From assembly GCF_024586455.1 (NCBI RefSeq), contig NC_065920.1, forward strand, positions 78,670,215 to 78,734,214: 64,000 nt of DNA, in the 5' to 3' direction. This document shows, one piece after another, positions 12,005 to 24,089 of this stretch. Below the pieces are notes generated by a model. The model made no database searches and was not told the DNA's origin. It saw nothing but the letters and a program-made list of their open reading frames with translations. The first letter of the stretch is position 1; each line of letters starts with the position of its first letter. The position numbers and the translations under genes were made by a program. The stretch is from Bactrocera neohumeralis. Taxonomy: Eukaryota > Arthropoda > Insecta > Diptera > Tephritidae.

Positions 12005-12995
12005 TCGGATGAGTACATGCCCAATGATTGCAATAAGGGTGTAGTCTGCATTATCCACAATAAAAGAGATCTCTCTGCGCTAACTATCGTGGAATCAGTA
12101 TTATTATTATATTGATTGGACCTTATTAGTGCGGCTTTAGAGCTGGTAAATCTACCATGGACCAGATTTTCACAATACGTCAAATCCTTGGAAAGAGTCT
12201 TGAGAAATAGATCGACACCCATCACCTTTTTCTCGATAAGAAATACGCTTTCCACAGGACTGAGAGGTGCTGCCTATTCGACGTCATGTCGAAACTTGAT
12301 TTTCCTGCGAAACTCGTTCGATATAAAACGGGGTTTTAGGCAAACTGATTCTCTCTCGTGCGTTTTTATTAATATTATGTTGGAAACTCGTACTCCCTAC
12401 TTTAAAAATACAATACTACTGGGGTACGGAGATGATATTGACATCATATGCCTTAACAACAGAGCCGTCAGCGCAGCTTTCTCAAGCCTAGGAAAAGAAG
12501 CGAAAGTTGGTCTTGTGGTGAACGAGTTCTTGGACACATACCTCATCCACCAATTATCTAAGCCTGAAGATAAACCGCAGAATAACTCTTGCTATTAATT
12601 ATAGAGATAAGTCTCTCATTATTCCCGTTCAATTATATGGCGAAGAAACATGGACGTTGAGAACCCGAGATGAGAAAACACTTGAAGCAATCAAGAGAAT
12701 TATTCTTCGCAAGATCTTTGGTGCTGGAACCACGAAACGTATGAGCTATATGGCGGCATGGATGTAGTTAAGCACATAAAAATTTGAAAAGCGAAAAACT
12801 CCTTCGACTCGAGATCTATGGGTGGACAGCGGAAGCAAGGGCGTCAACGCATCCCATGAAAGGACCAAGTGCATAGCGACCTGTCTGCACTTGAGATGTC
12901 CAACTGACGTGACCCCGTAAAGGATAGAGGCAACTGGCGAAGTTTCGAGTTCTCAGCTCAGATCGGCACTCGGTTGTAGTGCCAAAGAAGAATAA
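12005..12995 (+). mobile_element. RTE-like reverse transcriptase relic 1
   Basis: Read across several frameshifts, the plus strand carries a reverse-transcriptase core. In order it shows ANYRGIS-like and GFRAGKSTMDQIFTIRQIL (about 12128-12185), DTHHLF, FDIKRGFRQTDSLSC (12321-12365), and a catalytic-box relic GYGDDIDII (12422-12448), where the usual box is YADD. The thumb follows, and then the C-terminal trademark of RTE-type elements (GRQRIP-KDQVHSDLSALEMSNWR, 12835-12915). There is no RNase H domain, as expected for RTE. The longest intact frame is 160 codons. The tail ends in AAGAAGAATAAGAAATAA, probably the simple 3' tail. A second fragment lies 1.3 kb downstream. Confidence 0.8.
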
Positions 12996-12999
12996 GAAA

Positions 13000-14285
13000 T
13001 AACCTTAAGCCTTCACAAGCGCATTTCTTATAATAAGAGGTATTTTTCCAATTTTTGTGGATCAGCACGTACGGCTGCTATTGGTTGTGATCAGTTCCTG
13101 TTTTCCCACAGGGATTCAACATTAACTCATAAAAATCTTGCATTCATGTGAATAGCACCCACAAAAATTTATACATATACATATGTATGCTTGTGCAAGG
13201 CTTCCTCAATCGGCGCGGAAGCGGCAAAGTCACATCATTTCTTGATTGTTTTGTGCACACGCACGGCTGAGCAATCACTTCGAATGCACGGAACATTCAT
13301 TGCTTGAGCTTTTGCTGCAACAGCAACCAAATATGAAAGAACGCACACATACACACACCTCCACTCACATTGTCACAAGCCGACATAGCTACTAGCGACA
13401 TTCTCACATAATAAGCAGGTAGCTGCGTTGAGTGTTTGAATGAATGAGCGGAATGTATGGTTGGATGGTTGGTTGACTGGCTGGTGGCTGGTGGCGCTGC
13501 CTAATGTCAACCAACCAGCCTACTTTGCTTGGCTGCCTCGTTGATGGGCTTTGGCCTGTGGCGTGAGGGCGCACGCCGCGCGCCTAAAATGCTGCACTTG
13601 ACATTACGTGCGACCGTTGCGCGCCACAGCACATAGAAACCCACGAAGAATGTGGAATGTGTGTGGGCAGAGAGCGTGGAGTGCTCATAATAAGAGTAAC
13701 ACACATAAAACCATTGAGTGCCAAATAAAATGGGCGAGGTGGTGCCGGCGTCGACTGCGGCATTCAGTGTACACCCTGTTGCATCAGCGCTGCAGCCTCC
13801 CCGGTGTCGCTTGGCGTCTACTTTATCAATTCGCCTACACTCATTGTTTGGATTGCTCATTTTTATTATATTTTTTGCTTTCCATTTTGCCATTTTCCAT
13901 TTTCAATGAGTGCGTTTTCTTTTGTTTCCGTGTTGGCACCTTTTTCATTTCGCTTTCAATGCAGTCCAACAGCGGCGCATTTTGCACACAAATGAACATC
14001 AATGTGATTTTGTTTTGAAATTTTTTTTATTCTCCTTATTTTATTAGTGAAGGACATGCAGGTGCGTTCATATGAATGAGAGCCGGCGGGGCCGGCAAAG
14101 TGATCGGGAAGGATGATGTGTGCGAGTTTGACTAGCAGAAATGCAATCAGAGACAGGCATTTGAGATTTGTGCACATGCATATATGCAATTAATGGCCGA
14201 CAGACAATGGCGTGCAGTTAGGACTTTTCGAAAGAGAACTTTTCAAAGAATTTATAACTTATTTCGATAATAAGAGGGAGGACCC
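13000..14285. other. No gene seen; GC-richer unique stretch
   Basis: Contains a run of tandem GGTTGG/TGGCTGG words at 13458-13500 and CA-rich words near 13345. The 128-136 codon frames at 13507-14018 overlap on both strands and carry no motif. Confidence 0.35.
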
Positions 14286-14286
14286 G

Positions 14287-14940
14287 GATTGGAAAGGACC
14301 TCTCCAAGCCGTTTGATATCAAGCGCGGTTTCAGACATGAAGACTCTCTATCGTGTGACTTCTTCAACCTATTGCTGGAGAAAATAATACGAGCTGAAGA
14401 GCTAAACAAAGAAGGTACAATCTGCGCCGGTTGGTCTGCTTACTCCAGACTGGATAAGGAAGCGAAGTGTATGGGTCTGGTTGTGAACGGTAATAAGACG
14501 AAATATCTCCTGTCATTACACAAACAGTCATCGCGTATGCGACTTGGCTCACGCGTCACTGTTCTCAGTCATAACTTTGAAGTCGTAAAAAATTTCGTTT
14601 CGGGAGCCAATTTCATCAGCAGCAACATTATCTGTCTTGAAAATTAACGCAGAATCACTCTTGCCCCTAGACAGTGGCAAAATTTGATGAGTCGGAGAAT
14701 GATAGAGAACACTCCAGCCTTAAGGGTTTTCGATTCAGTAACTATCAGTGGAAGCAATGTAAGAGGAAGACCTACACTCCGTTGAAGAAATCAGCTGGGG
14801 AAGGACCTGGCTGCACTTGGTGTCTCGAATTGCCGCCAAATAGCGCGAAGAATTCACTAGCGCGCTGTTGTTAACTCGTCTATAACCGTGTAAGCGGTGT
14901 CTACGCCATCAAAGAAGAAGAAAAAGAATAAGAGAACAAG
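14287..14940 (+). mobile_element. RTE-like reverse transcriptase relic 2
   Basis: It begins at FDIKRGFRHEDSLSCDFFNLLLEKIIRAEELN (14316-14411; only the core words matter) and jumps over the catalytic YADD region straight into LDKEAKCMGLVVNGNKTKYL. It then reads HNFEVVKNFV and the RTE C-terminal block with RGRPTLR-NQLGKDLAALGVSN. The active-site segment is therefore deleted. It ends with STPSKKKKK encoded by an AAGAAGAAGAAAAAG tail (about 14915-14940), a typical 3' end for this family. Compared with relic 1 it is a separate insertion. Confidence 0.8.
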
Positions 14941-14944
14941 AATG

Positions 14945-16050
14945 TCTTTGTTCTTGCTTTTTCAGCTTCTCTTTGATAGCCAAGGAATTATCTATCTAAC
15001 GAATCTTATATCGGAAAGATTGAGAAAAAATGCGCTATGAGAGTTTATGGCAAGGTTTTTATCCCGGTTCTTGAACAAGATAAATGGAAATAGTTGAAGC
15101 AACGCAACAGTCAAAAATTGGAAGATAAGTCGATAATTCTTAAAAACTCGTCTAATACCGTGCATCAAATGAACTTTCCCTGACACCACCGACTTTTCAT
15201 ACAATCCATTCAATCGGAGCCACTGTGCTCACTATGCACCCTGCGCTGAAATTGTTGTCGCAAGTGAGCTGAAGTGCATAATTTGCACTTACACCTCCAC
15301 TTCTCACTTTCACCTTTTTCTAAACAAACAATGGCTTTTGGTTATTTATTGTGTTCACACATACGTGGTCTTCAGACCAAACCAGCAGCTTTAATGCCAT
15401 ATTGTCGTGCTATTTATATTGTTTCCCAACCTTTTTGCCTTCCTATTGTGGCATAGCCCTCATAATCATCGCCCGCATTCATGCTTGTGTGCGCTTATGC
15501 GAAGATACCATACAAAAGTCCTGGCATTGTTTTTAACTGCGTTCATTTAGATATTTTTTCCTGTTGCATTATGGCAACAGCTACAACAATACTTCTGATT
15601 TACAAAATTGTGGTCGTGTGACAGTTATGAATACTGTTGTTGGTTACGCATATGTGTGTGTTGATCTTGCAACTATTATATTTTAGTTGTTGCATAGTGT
15701 AAATGCTCCTTTTTAGACTGGGAATTACATTTTGTATTGAGTGTAACACTTGAATGTTTGTCAGTATGCTGAGGGCAAGGATTCTTTCAACGGGTATTAT
15801 AGCTGTAGATGTAAAATCTGCTGCCAAGCTTTCTTATCTGTAGAATGGAAAAAGAGACTATTCTCCTTTATATACAAATATACTTTTTGCAAAGGAATTC
15901 TAGTTTCATGACTATTTTTTCCGAGACTAAGCTCTTTAGATATGCAATATTCAGTATTTCTTATACGCAGCTGATATATGAAAATGTGGATAATACTTAC
16001 AGTCCTGATACTACAACAGCCAATCGTGCGAAGTTTTGACGGTCATTTTG
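14945..16050. other. No gene seen
   Basis: Unique sequence with short motif-free frames on both strands. Confidence 0.4.
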
Positions 16051-16054
16051 ATGT

Positions 16055-16200
16055 CAAATATACACTACTGGAAAAATGCCTAAAGTTTTGACAAAGTGAA
16101 GGAAATCATCGAGTCCGACCGTCACATAACCATTGTTTCGACTTTTGAGCTAAATGTTGCACAAAAACCCGTTTGCAACCATTTAACCATGCGGCATATA
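16055..16200 (+). mobile_element. Mariner HTH scrap
   Basis: Plus-strand reading gives EIIESDRHITIVS, then ELNVAQKPVCNHL, the second helix-turn-helix of a mariner transposase. It stops abruptly near 16200, where unrelated sequence begins. About 130 bp remain. Confidence 0.7.
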
Positions 16201-16499
16201 CATATGGAGGTCGAGACAAGGCAGAGTTCATCAGCTTTGTGTTCTGGCCTAGCGGTGACGACATCCTGGCTACTGAAATTGAGTAAAATAAAAACATTGG
16301 GTTTTTTTCTTGCCAATGAACGAGCTCTGGTCCTCCCTGTATGACTGTCCGCTAAGAGCTTGTGGCTCTTTGTTTTTCAGCTATGCCGTTGCTGCCTAGC
16401 CACAGCACTTGGATAAGGGAAACATGGTTTCGTCCTTTTAAGTCACTTGGATGAGGTAAACGTTGGCTTCGTCCCTTCATAGACGAATCAAGATATTGG

Positions 16500-16840
16500 C
16501 GGTGGTCGCCTTTTCGTCCAAGGATTGCAATAACGCAACATCTCCTCGATTTCTACAGGGCTGGACAGTTCGGCTGGAAGTCAAATACTAGGCCGTATCG
16601 AGAGATCCGGTTTGACCGCAGCCTCGAGCTTTGCTCCCTTCCATATTTTCCTCATTCGGGCTATTGCTTCGTTAGGGAAGCCACTTGTTCTTTGACAAAG
16701 CTTATTATTTTGTGCAAGATGTGTGTGAAACTTAGGCATTTGCCCGGGATTTTACCTCACAACCTTCATATAACCGGCGGAAATAGCAGTCGTTATTCGC
16801 TTCCATTCCTCATGGGAGATGGCTCCGTCTCCGTCTGGCC
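16500..16840 (-). pseudogene. DUF4780-like relic (TE ORF1-type domain)
   Basis: On the minus strand, one frame reads GAISHEEWKRITTAISAGYM, an in-frame stop, NPGQMPK, RMRKIWKGAKLEA, then after another stop PAELSSPVEIEEMLRYCNP. The order (W-x-x-hydrophobic helix, NPGP-like motif, WPGAKL-like motif, E-E-hydrophobic-L-R-x-CNP) is what I recall for DUF4780, a domain frequent in insect transposon-associated proteins. Two stop codons make it a relic. Upstream sequence (16840-17080) reads through further stops and may be its N-terminal part. Family assignment is from memory and only moderately certain; the function of the domain is unknown. Confidence 0.5.
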
Positions 16841-16849
16841 TGCTGGCCA

Positions 16850-19255
16850 CCGTGAAATCCCCAAAATCTTGGTTACCAAGCGGGGGTCTGACTTCTGCTT
16901 TCTAGCTGCCGTTACATACTACAAATGCTGGCGATTCCGCCCCGCTCTTCAGCCCTACCTTCATTTTGTATCTTCAGATTCCTACCGATTTCACCAAATT
17001 ACCACCCTTACAGGCGGTAAGGTACAATTCCATCACTGGGACAATAAACTTAAGTGCCTGAATCTTGAATCTCGTTAAGCAACTGTAAGCTCCTTTGAGC
17101 TTTTGCTAGCTCTTATAAGCAATTTAAAAGCGCGATATGTTTTTTTGGAAGATCATCATTTGAACAAATATTTATCCAATTAAATATGAACTATTTGATA
17201 TCGTAGTTAATATTTTTGGGCTGTGCTAATGTGCCTTGAAACATTTTCACAGAAATTTAAATGTGACTGAGCTCACTTTCGCGCACATGTATCACAATTC
17301 ACAAATTAATGTTAGTAACCGACTTTTTCGACATATTCGTTCCAAATCTCTCGCGCATGCTACTCACACCGACTGTGCATATTTCCGCTTAATTAACCGC
17401 ATATATTTAATTTTCCTCAACGCGTCATTGACTCCGGTTTGCAGTTTCGTTGTTGTTTTCATTGCTGCAACAACAATTGCGCAAGTGGCAATCAAATATA
17501 TTGACAACAACAAACTCTACATATGCAATTCAACCTAGTTTAAGCCACAGCCACCCAATTTTAAACCGCAGCAATCAGACGAACACAATGCTACATGATG
17601 TTGCCACAATTCTTCAGCTCTATTTCTTCCAACAATACCTTCGGCAGGCGCCTGTGTGTGGGCGTGGGCGAGCTGATGCCGGCGCTATGAATGCTAAGCT
17701 TGTGCTATCATAGCGGCGGATGGTTGTTGTTTTAACTGTAGTTGTACATGTATGTTGTTTGGTGTCGTTTGGATGAGTTGAGTCAGTCTGCTTGGCAGAC
17801 TGAAGTGTATTAATGGATTTTGTGCCAGCACTCCTCGTATGGATGTGGACGATTAGCGCGGCTCTGCGTATAAGTAACATTGATGTGTTCGTCGCTGTGT
17901 GCCCGCGCATGTGTGTTTGGATTTGATGTGATTGCGTTGTGCATGAAATGCAGCCATCACACTCGTGCGCACAAACACACACACACCTATGCAAGTAAAC
18001 GTAGCTGCCTATTCAGGCAGCTTGGCATTCATTGAGGCTTTGCTGGCCCCTGCCTGCCTGCCTGTCTTTCTGTCTGTCTTTTGGCTTGTTGGTGACGGCG
18101 GTGTGGTGAGGTGGAGAGGGGAAAGGATGCTTGGGACTGCCGCTGATAGGCTTAAGTGTCTGCTTGCCGGCTTGTGAGTGATTTTAAATGGGCGCATATA
18201 TTCCATGCAAAAACAACATCAATAAAGACGATTGCCACACCAGAAAACGTAACAAAAGCAATACAAATACAATGGACGGGAAGTTGCCGTAAAGAAAAGC
18301 GTATTTCAAGTTTGAGTTCATTTATTCCGAACGAGTTGGTTAGCTGCAAGCAAAAAAAGAGAGAACTTACCATGCGAAGCTTCTCTTTATTTATCTGCTC
18401 GCCTGTTGAACTGCTCCGTTGCTTATGCCGAACTTTACAACTTGCTGTGGCACAGCAGTTAGCTTGAGCGATGACAGTGGATTATCAGTGGCAGTAGCAA
18501 ATAACGGTAATGTGAAAAGCTTAGGAAACTGCAATAACAGCAACCGGGAAACACTCATTGAACTTGCCAAGGCAATATTCAAAGGCTCTCGCAATTTGTG
18601 CGCCCAAATCATAATCACTATTTTGCAACAGTCCAGTGAAAGTTGCATGAGGCAAGTAGTTAAGAAGACGGGGACTGAGGCAAAAGTGATTAGTTAGACT
18701 CACTATGCTTTGCATGCTTGTATGCGAAACCATTAGTGTTGGTTGTTGGTTGCTGCTTCGATATCGCAAAGTGTTTGAGACCAAGTGGCTACACATTAAG
18801 CGGCGTAAGGTAGCATGTGATTTAGGTGTGGCAGCATGTGTGCTTTGCACTGTATGACACCGATTTGTGTTAATCTAGGGGCAATTTTTTTTGCCCTTGA
18901 TATTTGCTCCACGAGCATGTGTGAGTTGCTTCTTGATCTGTTCTGTTTGTCATAAGGACTATTTTAGCTTGGAATTCGGTTTTATGCAGGAGAACAAATG
19001 TTAACTGATTTCAAGCTTATTTACGTGTAAGTTCGTTTATTTGCTTAATGGAAATTCCATTTATTGCTCGCCTCTGGGTGGAAAAGCATCATAAAGCTCC
19101 AGTGAGCTGCTATGCTTTCCCACAACTAGTTGCGATGGGATGCATGTGATTCACTTGATTGTAATATGGTCTTTGAGATAGGTTAGGGTTGCGTTCGTCT
19201 CGAATGCCGGACACATGTGTTGTCCAAGAATTTCAGACCCATCTTATTTATAGAA
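16850..19255. other. No gene seen; GC-richer with CA/TG runs
   Basis: Holds CA runs near 17970-17985 and (TGCC/TGTC)n words at 18050-18080. Frames of 85-128 codons occur on both strands but show no domain. Confidence 0.35.
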
Positions 19256-19299
19256 AACGTTAGAGTTATTGATTGATCTGCACTTGAGGGTTAGTATCC

Positions 19300-19930
19300 C
19301 AAAAAATCGACTTTCCAGGGGACAGCATACCCATTGCACAGTTAAGTAAGAGAACACTGCCTTGCACACTCTTATCTCCTGGTTTGACAGAATCATAAGG
19401 AACAAGGAGTTTGCAGAACGGAGTTTCTCGATATCGAGGGAGCATGCAACAACGTTCTGCGGTGATTAGATATTTGAATAAGTTTGAGGTTGAATCGAAC
19501 CTTAAGCATCTCATCTTCAAACATATCTTAGATAGAACGATCGTGGCGGAATAAAGCAGTGCGTGGTCACAAGGAAATGTAAGTAGCGCACTCCTTTGGG
19601 AACCTGGAGGTAGTTGGCAGGTGATTGCCAATGCGGACGAAGTAGCTATAATAGTGGAGGACAAATTTCCGAATACCGTGAACATGCTAATTCATGGGTA
19701 CCTTAGTATAGTCAGCTACTGGGCCGCTCCTTAAATTCTAGTGAGTCCAAACTGGTTTTATTCATCAGGAATTACAAAATCCCGCAGGTGCATCCTCTAT
19801 CAATGTAGTGTCTCGATCTGCTGACAGAGTTAAGTATCTAGGAGTCATCCTAGACAGAAAGCTCTCAAGTAAAGTCAAAATCGAAGAAAGAGCTAGAAAG
19901 GCATCGGTTGCCCTGTTCGTCGAAAAATAA
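19300..19930 (+). mobile_element. Non-LTR reverse transcriptase relic, tandem copy 1
   Basis: A plus-strand reverse-transcriptase segment. It has LDIEGAC-like DNA around 19420-19450, an RFEVES-like segment, then ANADEVAIIVEDKF (19630-19672), where the active box would be AYADDVA. The palm/thumb words VKYLGVILDRKLSSKVKIEERARKA follow (19830-19905). Stops are frequent. The same segment is repeated in the same orientation at 19990-20760. Confidence 0.75.
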
Positions 19931-19934
19931 CTTT

Positions 19935-19985
19935 ACTTATCAATTGCCTACTCAGCCTGAAGTAGCACCTGTTGGCAACAGCATA
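19935..19985 (-). mobile_element. Short RTE scrap between two reverse transcriptase relics
   Basis: The words TCAATTGCCTACTCAG and GAAGTAGCACCTGTTGGCAA match, from memory, the inverted 3' coding part of the RTE family seen at 12005 and 14287. The piece separates the two tandem reverse-transcriptase relics. Confidence 0.4.
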
Positions 19986-19989
19986 CCTA

Positions 19990-20760
19990 TTCCAGAAGTA
20001 AGTCAGTAGACACTGCCTTGGATACTCTTATCTCCTGGAACGAGAAGACTATAAGAAACAATGAGTTTGCAGTACGGACATTCCTCGATATCGAGGGAGT
20101 ATGCAACAAAGTCCTGTCGAATGCGGTCATTAGATCTTTTAGTAGATTTGAGGTTGAATCGAACCATAAGTATGTTATCTTCAAGCTTCGCTTCGGTAGA
20201 GGGACCGTGGCATCTCATCTTTAAACTTCTCTGCGATAGAAGGATCGTAGTGGAAGGGGTAAGTGCGCGGACACAACAGAATGCAAGCAGAGCACTTCGT
20301 TTGGAAAATCTGGAGGGAGTCGCCTGCCGGGTCTTTGCCAACGCGAACGATGTAGCTTTCATAGTTCAGGACAAATTTCTGAATATCGTGTAAGAGCTTA
20401 CTCACGGTTACCCTAGTATAGTCAGCAACTGGGCCGCTGAAAACGGTCTCTAAATAAATTCTAGCAAGATCGAACTGTTTGTATTCACCAGGAAGTACAA
20501 AATATCGGAGGTGCATCTTCTATCAATGAAAGTAACGCGTCTTTGGCCCACTCACAGAGTTAAGTATCTAGGACTGACCTAGACAGAAAGCTCTTATGGA
20601 AACACAACGTCGAGGAAAGAACAAGGAAGGCACCGGTTGCCCTGTACTGCAGGACGGGAATAATCGACTCGATTGGGGAATCTGGTTCGCCTCCTTCTAG
20701 CGTTATATGCTCTGGGCATCAGTCACCTCTTGGGGCTCTACAAGATTGTGCTCCAGTCTT
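19990..20760 (+). mobile_element. Non-LTR reverse transcriptase relic, tandem copy 2
   Basis: The better copy. The plus frame 20018-20224 reads ALDTLISW-EKTIRNNEF-like sequence with FLDIEGVCNKVLSNAVIRSF and SRFEVES. It continues after a frame change with GGVACRVFANANDVAFIVQ (active box FANAND for FAYADD, so the catalytic Asp pair is disrupted). The sequence then reads QLGR-like, YLGL-DRKLLWKHNVEERTRKA and ALYCRTG. Repeated words in copies 1 and 2 run over about 600 bp. The family resembles the I/Jockey-type ORF2 also present at 47460 and 34290. Confidence 0.8.
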
Positions 20761-20769
20761 GAAACCTTC

Positions 20770-22030
20770 CATTAGTCGCATTTTCTCGTAGAATTGATGT
20801 AAAGTGTTTATGCAGTAAATAATTACTTCCTTTGCTGCAAAGTTGTGTGGCACATGATCGCAGCTTGAAATTAACATTTTCCAGCGAGTTTTGCGAGTTT
20901 AAAATAAAGCGCGCGCACACATTAGCACACATTACGTGTCAGTATTTTCTATTTTTATCCATTTGGCACCCTCCGTTATCAGCGGCAGTAACGTGCAGCA
21001 ACTGCATCTCTGGTGGCGCCCAGCTAAGCGCAACTGCGATGCCTAAAGCCACATTGAAGCCAATTTTAATGCCGCTAACTGATTGCATTTGCATAATGAC
21101 CGAAATGAGTGAAACTATGTGCCGAAGTGTTGCTGCTGTCGATGTTGCAAGTGCTGTTGCAAATGTCACCGTCTGTGGCAGTATAGCGCGCGCGTTCCAA
21201 CACCGGCACATGCGCGTCACATATGTAGATGTGTGTGTTCGCATGGGAGTTATTAATTTTGTGGCTGTTATATGGGTAGCGCCACTGATTTGATGCATTT
21301 TGTTGTTGCTGCATAATTTTCAATTTCGCTACATGGCGGGATAAGCGACAAACAAAAAGCGCGCGAGCGCTGTGCCACATGTTACCCCAACACACTGTTC
21401 ATGTGTGCGCGGTAAATAATGAAGCCGTCAAAATGCAACTGCATTTAATTTGCGAATATTTAAATGTTTTGTGCGAAAAAAGCCGGCACACACGCTTGAC
21501 TTGATGTATCCTGCCTGCCATGAGGCCGCCACCACTGACGTCTCTAATGTCAACTTACTTCTGCGTAATTACAAGCAATCACGGCGCGAGTCGGTTGCGC
21601 GAGAACTAGTAAAACAGAAGGCATAGAAGGCATGCCTAAACGAGTTTTAATGAGTGTTTGTATGCGGCACGGGGTTCTGACAATTATGTTGCACAAGCGT
21701 ACATTGGTTTCGACATATGTATGTAAGGCATGATATGACGAAAATTATTTGCAATTTATGCAAATGCTGCTGGTTGTTTTAACTGGTGGAAACCTTTTTC
21801 TTCAGATTTTAATCTGAAATTTTCATGTTGCAAGCATTAACAGTTTACTCTTTGGATTTGTATTGGCATAGAATTTAGACAAATTTGACGCTGTTTAGTA
21901 TATTATGCTTAAGAGGTTTGGGGGAGCTTATGTGGTATGAAAAGCATATGCTTTAGGCTGTAAAGATAAAAATATTATATAAGGATTGGAATATTATATT
22001 ATTGAAAGAATGTGAGAGTAATTGTTAGAG
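20770..22030. other. No gene seen
   Basis: GC-richer unique sequence. The 106-153 codon frames at 20832-21395 overlap on both strands in CA-rich DNA and carry no motif. Confidence 0.4.
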
Positions 22031-22034
22031 CAGT

Positions 22035-22350
22035 TTTAGGAAGTGAAAACATTTGGCAGCAGTGGTAAGAAATGGCGTCGCTTCTTTTTCTTTATGAGTG
22101 ACCAGCAGCTCACTCCATTTGCCATCCCACTGGGGGAAGAGGACTCATCTATTAACGGGGGTCTTCCTCTTCCTTTGCTTCCACCGTCGGGTATTGCGTT
22201 GAGTACTCTCAGAGCTGGTGTGTTTTCATTCATTCGGACGATATGTCCTCGACAGCGCAGCCGCTGTCTTTTAATTCGCTGAACTATGTTTATGTCGTCG
22301 CATATCTCGTGGAGCTCATCGATTCATCGACTGTGGTATTTGCCGTGGCC
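22035..22350 (-). mobile_element. RTE-like C-terminal fragment
   Basis: The minus strand reads ELHEICDDINIVQRIKRQRL, RCRGHIVRMNENTPALRVLN, then GGSKGRGRPPLIDESS. This is the C-terminal block of RTE-type reverse transcriptases (canonical RLRWLGHVVRM and RGRPPLRW). It ends at the start of repeat X sequence. Confidence 0.8.
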
Positions 22351-22394
22351 AATGCGTAGAAGTTCACGCAAGTGGCCAGAAACGATCTTTTAAC

Positions 22395-22600
22395 TTATGG
22401 CTTAAGGAGCTCACGACTTCCGGTCTTACACCAAGTACCTTTGGATAGGCAAAAAACATCAGTTCGAAGGCGAGCTAAAGTGAGATGACGAATCACGCCT
22501 CCGCTGGTTGCGTTTGGGAACCGCTTCGTAAAAAACACTTCTAACGAAAGGAAGAAAACAGCCTCAGATAAGACAATCCCTTTTGTTGTAAGTATATGTA
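22395..22600 (-). repeat. Dispersed repeat X, copy 2 (inverted)
   Basis: The minus strand reads GAGGCTGTTTTCTTCCTTTCG, then GTGTTTTTTACGAAGCGG, CTCACTTTAGCTCGCCTTCG and GACCGGAAGTCGTGAGCTCCTT. This is the same word order as at 9911 and 35479. Confidence 0.7.
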
Positions 22601-23089
22601 TGGTAAATAAAAACTATGCAAATTTGAAATCTTTTTTTCAAGAAATACATTAGCCGAAAAATTAAATTTCGTCTTTTTTCATTTACCACATTAATTTTGT
22701 CATCCTTATAAAATTTTTAAACGGTTCAAGAGCTCAAAAAATGTGCTACTCAAGCTAGATCCTATCTACCCGACGCCATTTCGAGAATGATTATTTCATG
22801 ATATTAAATACAAGATGCTTCGTGCGCGAAAAACTTTTGTTGGATTCGGATCGTCTTGAAACATCTTTACAGTTGCCTGCTAGAAAGATGTAAAAAATAA
22901 TAGCTCAAAACTGTTTCCGATTAAGTTCAATTTTTTGGACGAGATGAATATTTTAAGTTACTGTTAACATTGCGAAAAGCGCTCGAATGTCAAAACGTTC
23001 TGAGTATGCATACCATCAAAAATAACAAAATTTGCGATAAAGTTGTGAGTTGCCAGATTGCAATACTGTGCTTGACAAATCCCGAGATA

Positions 23090-23175
23090 TCGGTTTAGTC
23101 ATGTCCGTCTGTATGGCTATTATTCTATACATATATACGCAAACTAGTCCTCCTTTTTGAGATATCGTTTCGTTG
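23090..23175 (+). repeat. Fragment of dispersed repeat Y
   Basis: Contains TTTAGTCATGTCCGTCTGTATGG, then ATACGCAAACTAGTCCTCC and GAGATATCGTTTCG, phrases of the repeat at 63705-64000. Confidence 0.6.
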
Positions 23176-23459
23176 ATCCACATTACCTTCAAGAGGCCTT
23201 CCAAGACGTGGTGCATCTTCAGGATCGAAATTGCCGGACCAGAATTTTGCAAAGCAATCGTTGCATTGGCGTTCAGTCAACACATAAAAACGGTAAAGCG
23301 TTTATTTGTGAAATTGACTGCGTAAAAAAAGATCAGCTTTTGTCATCAAGCGAACTTACTTCTGTGAAGCTTTTATCGCTTCAATGCAGCCGAAGCTAAA
23401 GTACTATTATGAGCAACAAATAGTAAGGTTTTGTTCATAATCTTAAAGTTCTTAAATTA

Positions 23460-24085
23460 TTTTTCAAAAACTTTATCGGCTCTTTCAAAGGAACTCCACT
23501 TGGTCCCAATACACGTATGCCAACGTTCTTTGGAATTTCAGGAACAGTTTTTAAGTCAATTTACGAAATAACTGTCAAGGCAAGTAGCGATTCAGGTTTG
23601 TCGTGAATGTCGTGAATTGACTCAAAACGGTTTCTCCGCAGCGGTCGTTTGAGTTTGTAGATTAGCCAGAAGTCACACGGAAATAAATCTGGCGAATACT
23701 GGGTTTCGGCACGAACATTAAGAGTTGCCGCCTTGTAATTCCAGCCTCATTTTACGAATAGCTTCGCGTAAAAGACAATTAACACTCAACTAGTATTTCT
23801 GATTGACAGTTTGGAATTCGGAGTGCACCACATCTCGATCATCGAAGAAAACTGTCAACATAACCTAGATTTTTGGCCTGTTTTGACGTGGGTTTTTTGG
23901 CTACGACTCACCTTTGCCACTATATTCGGCCGATCGATCGTTTGTTCCCGGGTCGTAAGTATATATCCACGACTCAGCCCTACTAATAATACGTTTCATG
24001 GCATAGTAGTAGTTGAAAAGCATTATTTCTCAGACGTTCATGCGACGCTGTTTTTGAAAAAAATTGGATGATTTGGAGCCAATCG
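23460..24085 (-). mobile_element. Decayed mariner, catalytic region
   Basis: The minus strand reads MKRIISRAESWIYTYDPGTN (24000-23940), where the canonical first catalytic motif is TGDESW, so the first catalytic Asp is lost. It continues with RSAEYSGKGES, RQNRPKI, VMLTVFFDDRDVVHSEF and, after a gap, YSPDLFPCDFWLIYKLKRPL. This is the conserved block before and after the third catalytic Asp. Stops interrupt the frame and the middle Asp motif is missing. It belongs to the mariner group also present at 27690, 31010 and 44535. Confidence 0.8.
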
Positions 24086-24089
24086 TGCT

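Noticed and set aside
13507..14018. Overlapping 128- and 136-codon frames on opposite strands
   Set aside because: Mutual shadows in a GC-richer stretch, without motifs.
20939..21395. Overlapping frames of 106-153 codons around 21 kb
   Set aside because: Three frames on both strands over the same CA-rich DNA; none has a motif.
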